A model generated the notes under the pieces. The model made no database searches. It worked only from the letters and a program-made list of their open reading frames with translations, and was not told the origin of the DNA. From Gammaproteobacteria bacterium (GTDB lineage Bacteria; Pseudomonadota; Gammaproteobacteria; UBA9214), in assembly GCA_030599705.1 (NCBI GenBank), contig JAUVNM010000044.1, positions 1 through 9,175 of the forward strand: a DNA stretch of 9,175 nucleotides, in the 5' to 3' direction. A program made the translations under genes and the position numbers. This document shows positions 6,185 to 9,175 of this stretch, in pieces; position 1 is the first letter of the stretch; every line of letters starts with the position of its first letter.

Positions 6185-7354
6185 ATGAACGAAGCCACGG
6201 CCCGGAACACGCTGGACCTGCGCTACCGCGAGGTACGCAAGGTGACGCTGGTCGGCTCGGTGGTTGACCTGGTGCTGGGCGTGGTGAAGATCCTCGTCGG
6301 CGTTACCGCGCAGTCGCAGGCATTGATCGCGGACGGGGTGCATTCACTCTCTGATCTCGGCACTGATTTAATGGTGCTGTTTGCGGCCAAGCACGCGCAC
6401 CGCGAGGCAGATGCCGAACATCCCTATGGCCACGGCCGCATCGAAACTGTCACGACCGTTGCGCTGGGTGTGGCATTAACAGTGGTGGCCGTTGGCATCA
6501 GCTGGGATGCAGTCAGGCGCCTGCTCGATCCGGCGCTGCTGCTGCACCCGGGCTGGCCGGCACTGGTGGTTGCGCTGATCTCGGTAGTCGCGAAGGAGGC
6601 CATCTATCACTACACCGCCCGTGCCGGGCGCCGGCTGCGCTCGAACATGCTGCTCGCCAATGCCTGGCACAGCCGCAGCGATGCCATTTCATCCATTGTC
6701 GTGATCATCGGGATTGCCGGGGTCATGGCCGGCTGGCCCTACCTTGATGCCATCGCCGCGGTAGCGGTGGCCCTGATGATTGCGAAGATCGGCTGGAGCC
6801 TGTTGTGGAAGAGTCTGCAGGAGCTGATTGACACCTCACTGGAAACCGACCGGGTCACTGCCATTCGCCAGAGCATCCTCGGTATCAGCGGGGTGCGCGC
6901 CCTGCATATGCTGCGCACGCGGCGCAGCGGCAGTGATGCGCTGGTGGATGTGCATATTCTCGTTGATCCGGCGCTGAGTGTTTCCGAGGGTCACCAGATT
7001 GGTGAAAGTGTGCGCACCCGCTTGACAGACAGTGATGACGATGTGGTCGACGTGACGGTGCATATCGATCCCGAGGACGATGAACTTGCCTCGCCCTGCA
7101 CCCACCTGCCGCTGCGCGACGAGATCCTGCGGCGCCTCGATGCGCAATGGGATGCGCTGCAACCGCGCCCGGTGATCGACCGGATAGTGCTGCATTACCT
7201 CGATGGCCGGGTCAATGTGGATGTGTTCGTGCCCATGGAAACCGGCAGTTCGGGGGATCTGCGCGCGCGCGCGCAACACCTGATCGAGGCGGCCGGCAGC
7301 GCGGAAGATATCGGTGAAGTGCGGGTTTATTATGAGGGTGAATCCGCACAATAA
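6185..7354 (+). CDS. Cation diffusion facilitator (CDF) metal exporter with extended C-terminus
   Basis: 389-residue inner-membrane protein that would export divalent metal by proton antiport. Seen: a hydrophobic N-terminal half with about six spans (first near 19-40, then about 43-68, 88-112, 123-142, 168-184, 186-208), the signature ALIADGVHSLSDLGTD (46-61), HPYGHGRIET (79-88) and NAWHSRSDAIS (159-169). The transport site would be His53, Asp57, His162 and Asp166; an HD/HD set is typical of Zn-preferring members, while FieF has DD/HD. The cytoplasmic domain covers about 221-298. Residues 308-387 add a further stretch of the same apparent layout (see findings), making the protein some 80-90 residues longer than FieF. 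It starts 24 bases after the TusA-like stop with only a poor ribosome site, and may belong to the same transcript. Metal specificity is inferred. Confidence 0.92.
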   Translation: MNEATARNTLDLRYREVRKVTLVGSVVDLVLGVVKILVGVTAQSQALIADGVHSLSDLGTDLMVLFAAKHAHREADAEHPYGHGRIETVTTVALGVALTVVAVGISWDAVRRLLDPALLLHPGWPALVVALISVVAKEAIYHYTARAGRRLRSNMLLANAWHSRSDAISSIVVIIGIAGVMAGWPYLDAIAAVAVALMIAKIGWSLLWKSLQELIDTSLETDRVTAIRQSILGISGVRALHMLRTRRSGSDALVDVHILVDPALSVSEGHQIGESVRTRLTDSDDDVVDVTVHIDPEDDELASPCTHLPLRDEILRRLDAQWDALQPRPVIDRIVLHYLDGRVNVDVFVPMETGSSGDLRARAQHLIEAAGSAEDIGEVRVYYEGESAQ

Positions 7355-7361
7355 TGGTGCA
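7345..7361 (+). promoter_or_regulatory. Upstream NtrC-like site of glnA
   Basis: CGCACA-ATAAT-GGTGCA matches 10 of 12 arm bases of the NtrC dyad TGCACC-N5-GGTGCA. It overlaps the stop codon of the CDF gene (7352-7354). Centre at 7353, about 127 bases before the predicted glnA transcript start, where enhancer sites of sigma-54 promoters usually lie. Confidence 0.65.
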
Positions 7362-7374
7362 TTAATGGCCGGGG

Positions 7375-7391
7375 CGCACCTGGATGGTGCA
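7375..7391 (+). promoter_or_regulatory. Downstream NtrC-like site of glnA
   Basis: CGCACC-TGGAT-GGTGCA matches 11 of 12 arm bases of the NtrC dyad. Its centre (7383) is exactly 30 bases from that of the upstream site, close to three helical turns, so two NtrC dimers could bind on the same face and oligomerise. It is about 97 bases before the predicted start. This resembles the paired-site arrangement at E. coli glnAp2. Confidence 0.78.
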
Positions 7392-7398
7392 TGCGCCT

Positions 7399-7407
7399 TG
7401 TGGATAA
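7399..7407 (-). promoter_or_regulatory. Perfect DnaA box in the glnA control region
   Basis: TGTGGATAA on the plus strand is TTATCCACA on the minus strand, the full consensus DnaA 9-mer. It stands alone between the NtrC sites and the -24/-12 promoter. Whether DnaA binds here is unknown; a single exact 9-mer can arise by chance. Confidence 0.4.
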
Positions 7408-7453
7408 ATGTCCTAAGCCGGTGAAAAACCGGTAGTTGCCGCGCTTGTTGCCG

Positions 7454-7469
7454 TGGCATAATTCATGCT
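7454..7469 (+). promoter_or_regulatory. Sigma-54 (-24/-12) promoter of glnA
   Basis: TGGCAT-AATTC-ATGCT fits TGGCAC-N5-TTGCW with the two invariant pairs GG (7455-7456) and GC (7467-7468) at the required spacing of 10 bases. The deviations are T for C at the end of the -24 element and A for T in the -12 element. Predicted transcript start is near 7480, about 94 bases before the glnA ATG. The upstream NtrC-like dyads support it strongly. Confidence 0.8.
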
Positions 7470-7480
7470 TCCTGAATAAC

Positions 7481-7504
7481 AAGAATCGTTCACGATTTTT
7501 TTTT
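7481..7504 (+). promoter_or_regulatory. Leader hairpin with T9 run before glnA
   Basis: AAGAATCG (7481-7488) can pair with CGATTTTT (7493-7500) around TTCA, eight pairs including one G-U, and the T run spans 7496-7504. It begins within a base or two of the predicted transcript start. It has the outline of a weak intrinsic terminator or a 5' stabilising hairpin; the stem is AT-rich and shares bases with the T run, so termination would be inefficient. Confidence 0.35.
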
Positions 7505-7561
7505 GGACATAACCGCTGCCAGACCGGTCGCGGTGTGTGATTTTATTGTGTCAGCTGATTT

Positions 7562-7568
7562 GGAGGAG
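7562..7568 (+). promoter_or_regulatory. Ribosome binding site of glnA
   Basis: GGAGGAG, 5 bases before the ATG at 7574: a strong site that fixes the start and suits a highly expressed gene. Confidence 0.85.
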
Positions 7569-7573
7569 TTGTA

Positions 7574-8983
7574 ATGTCTGCAACCAAAGTTTTGAAAATG
7601 TTGAAGGACAACGGAGTCAAGTATGTCGACCTGCGGTTCACCGATACCATTGGCAAGGAGCAGCATGTGACGATGCCAGCCAGCGTGGTCAACACCGCCT
7701 TTTTCAAGGATGGCAAGATGTTTGATGGTTCCAGTATTGCCGGATGGAAGGGCATCAACGAGTCCGACATGGTGCTGATGCCTGATTCAACGACAGCCGT
7801 GATGGACCTGTTCAGCGACGAGCCCACCGTGAACCTGCGCTGCGACATCCTCGAGCCGACCACGATGAAGGGGTACGACCGTGACCCGCGTTCCATCGCC
7901 AAGCGTGCCGAGGTCTATCTGAAGTCCACCAGGATTGCCGACACTGCCTACTTCGGCCCGGAGCCGGAGTTTTTCGTGCTCGACGACGTGCGCTGGGGCG
8001 CCGACATGAGCGGTTCCTTTTGCAAGGTCGATTCGGAAGAGGCTTCCTGGAACGCCGAGCGCGTCTACGAGGATGGCAACATCGGTCACCGCCCGACCGT
8101 CAAGGGGGGGTACTTCCCGGTCCCGCCAGTGGATTCCCTGCACGACCTGCGTGGCGCCATGTGCCTGGCCCTGGAGGAAATGGGTGTTGAAGTCGAGGTG
8201 CATCACCACGAAGTGGCAACCGCGGGCCAGTGTGAAATCGGCACCAGATTCGACACGCTGGTAGCGCGCGCCGACCAGAACCAGATCCTGAAATACGTCG
8301 TGCATAACGTTGCACACGGTTACGGCAAAACAGCGACCTTCATGCCCAAACCGATCGTTGGTGACAACGGCAGTGGCATGCACGTGCATCAGTCGCTGGC
8401 CAAGGCCGGCAAGAACATTTTCACCGGCAACAAGTACGGTGGCTTGTCACAGCAGGCACTGTATTACATCGGCGGTATCTTCAAGCATGCACGCGCACTG
8501 AATGCCTTCACCAATGCCAGCACCAACAGCTACAAGCGTTTGGTGCCGGGTTTTGAGGCCCCGGTGATGCTGGCCTACTCGGCTCGTAACCGTTCCGCTT
8601 CCGTGCGTATCCCGTTTGAATCGAACCCGAAGGGGCGCCGTATCGAGATCCGGTTCCCGGATTCCAGCGGCAATCCCTATCTGTGTTTTTCTGCCATGAT
8701 GATGGCCGGCCTTGATGGCATCAAGAACAAGATCGATCCGGGCGGTCCCATGGACAAGGATCTGTATGACCTGCCGCCGGAAGAGGAAAAGAAAATCCCG
8801 ACAGTGTGCAGTTCGCTCGACCAGGCCCTGGAAGCGCTCGACCAGGATCGCAAGTTCCTGACTGTTGGAGGCGTGTTCAGTGATGACATGATAGATGCCT
8901 ATATTGAACTCAAGATGGAAGAAGTCACGCGCCTGCGCATGACCACACATCCGGTCGAGTTTGATATGTATTACAGCCTCTAG
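7574..8983 (+). CDS. glnA: Glutamine synthetase, type I
   Basis: 469 residues, the usual length of dodecameric GSI-beta enzymes. It makes glutamine from glutamate, ammonia and ATP in the cytoplasm, the main entry of ammonia at low nitrogen. Seen: FDGSSIAGW (50-58), FGPEPEFF (127-134) with metal-binding glutamates, HHEVATAGQCEIG (211-223), KPIVGDNGSGMHVHQS (259-274), the ATP-binding NRSASVRIP (339-347), and the adenylylation loop DLYDLPPEE with Tyr398, the probable target of GlnE. The C-terminus EFDMYYSL is also typical. Regulation seen in the DNA: paired NtrC-like sites, a sigma-54 promoter and a strong ribosome site, so nitrogen-limited induction is expected, with control of activity by adenylylation. 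A strong terminator follows, so if glnL/ntrB and glnG/ntrC lie downstream they need their own promoter or readthrough. No oddities in the coding sequence. Confidence 0.99.
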   Translation: MSATKVLKMLKDNGVKYVDLRFTDTIGKEQHVTMPASVVNTAFFKDGKMFDGSSIAGWKGINESDMVLMPDSTTAVMDLFSDEPTVNLRCDILEPTTMKGYDRDPRSIAKRAEVYLKSTRIADTAYFGPEPEFFVLDDVRWGADMSGSFCKVDSEEASWNAERVYEDGNIGHRPTVKGGYFPVPPVDSLHDLRGAMCLALEEMGVEVEVHHHEVATAGQCEIGTRFDTLVARADQNQILKYVVHNVAHGYGKTATFMPKPIVGDNGSGMHVHQSLAKAGKNIFTGNKYGGLSQQALYYIGGIFKHARALNAFTNASTNSYKRLVPGFEAPVMLAYSARNRSASVRIPFESNPKGRRIEIRFPDSSGNPYLCFSAMMMAGLDGIKNKIDPGGPMDKDLYDLPPEEEKKIPTVCSSLDQALEALDQDRKFLTVGGVFSDDMIDAYIELKMEEVTRLRMTTHPVEFDMYYSL

Positions 8984-9004
8984 TCCACCGGATTTGCAGG
9001 TAAC

Positions 9005-9040
9005 AAAAGGCCCCGCTTATACAGCGGGGCCTTTTTTTTT
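9005..9040 (+). terminator. Intrinsic terminator of glnA
   Basis: AAAAGGCCCCGC (9005-9016), loop TTATACA, GCGGGGCC (9024-9031), then nine T (9032-9040). Eight GC pairs extend through four A-T pairs into the T run. The A tract on the left means it could also end transcripts coming from the right. Confidence 0.95.
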
Positions 9041-9109
9041 GCCTACAGGGACGTAGGTAGGGTCGTTCTCGCACATCCCTGTGCTCCACGACACTCGGAC
9101 TTCCTGTCC
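9041..9109. repeat. Row of three short hairpins with related cores
   Basis: CCTAC-AGGGAC-GTAGG (9042-9057), GCACA-TCCC-TGTGC (9071-9084) and GGAC-TTCCT-GTCC (9097-9109). Read on the matching strand the cores are ACAGGGACGT, ACAGGGATGT and ACAGGAAGT, so the stems differ while the centre is kept. No ORF with coding character was found. Probably a dispersed intergenic repeat; function unknown. Confidence 0.5.
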
Positions 9110-9121
9110 ATCGTCGCGGGA

Positions 9122-9175
9122 GGCATGGAGAAGGTGAGACCGGGAACCGGTCGAGAGGCTGGCCTGGGCCATGCC
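9122..9175. other. Nested inverted repeats at the window end, no gene seen
   Basis: GGCATGG (9122-9128) and CCATGCC (9169-9175) are exact inverted copies that enclose a tight hairpin GACCGG-GAA-CCGGTC (9138-9152). The fold may continue past the edge. I see no coding frame, promoter or tRNA features in this stretch. Confidence 0.4.

Noticed and set aside
7261..7272. Alternating GC run as possible Z-DNA
   Set aside because: Only twelve bases, explained by Arg-Ala-Arg-Ala codons in a GC-rich gene.
7418..7432. CCGGT-GAAAA-ACCGG hairpin as terminator of the CDF gene
   Set aside because: Only five base pairs with no T tract; too weak to call a terminator, although it may fold.
6836..7459. Minus-strand open frame of 207 codons opposite the CDF gene and the glnA control region
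   Set aside because: Rich in His and Arg as shadow frames are, overlaps the CDF conserved domain and the NtrC sites, and shows no family features.
8104..8110. Run of seven G within glnA, as a possible phase-variable tract
   Set aside because: Codes for the conserved Lys-Gly-Gly-Tyr stretch, is short, and glnA is not a gene where phase switching is expected.
7787..8389. Minus-strand open frame of 200 codons opposite glnA
   Set aside because: Antisense to highly conserved glnA codons; no independent evidence.
1..9175. CRISPR array, prophage, toxin-antitoxin or defence system
   Set aside because: No regularly spaced direct repeats, phage genes, paired toxin-antitoxin genes or defence domains were found. 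The MazG-like gene is a single-domain pyrophosphohydrolase without a MazEF neighbour.
1..9175. tRNA or rRNA genes
   Set aside because: No T-loop GGTTCGAATCC-like motif with acceptor pairing and no rRNA-conserved segments were seen on either strand.

Overview
This window looks like chromosome from a gammaproteobacterium, probably uncultured or little studied. The evidence is the order glyQ-glyS-gmhB, familiar from Pseudomonas and relatives, a two-subunit glycyl-tRNA synthetase, an adenylylation-type glutamine synthetase behind a sigma-54/NtrC promoter, Pseudomonas-like REP palindromes, and moderately high GC. No species can be named from the sequence.

Left part (1-3913, minus strand): glyQ and glyS overlap by 4 bases. 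They are followed by a REP pair, a small MazG-like nucleotide pyrophosphohydrolase and gmhB (heptose bisphosphate phosphatase, LPS precursor synthesis). gmhB runs off the left edge. Its last ~43 visible residues do not look like GmhB but like a beta-strand repeat of secreted or PEP-CTERM/autotransporter-type proteins, so bases 1-~130 may be a chimera or a recombination junction.

Middle part (4168-7354, plus strand): a conserved-looking protein of unknown function, then an intergenic stretch carrying two dispersed-repeat-like elements. After it comes a compact run of three genes: a PP-loop ATPase of the tRNA-thiolation type with a probable NFACT-like RNA-binding C-terminus, a TusA-family sulfur carrier overlapping it by 4 bases (GTGA), and a CDF metal exporter 24 bases on. 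The first two form a plausible sulfur-transfer/RNA-modification pair. The CDF protein seems to carry a second copy of the cytoplasmic domain.

Right part (7345-9175): the glnA control region has two NtrC-like sites 30 bp apart, a perfect DnaA box, a -24/-12 promoter and a small leader hairpin followed by nine T residues. glnA is complete and ends at a strong terminator. The last 135 bases are non-coding as far as can be seen and rich in short hairpins, three of which share an ACAGGGAYGT-like core.

Most of the window is ordinary housekeeping sequence. The parts most worth checking are the gmhB junction, the PP-loop/TusA pair, the duplicated CDF domain and the hairpin array after glnA.
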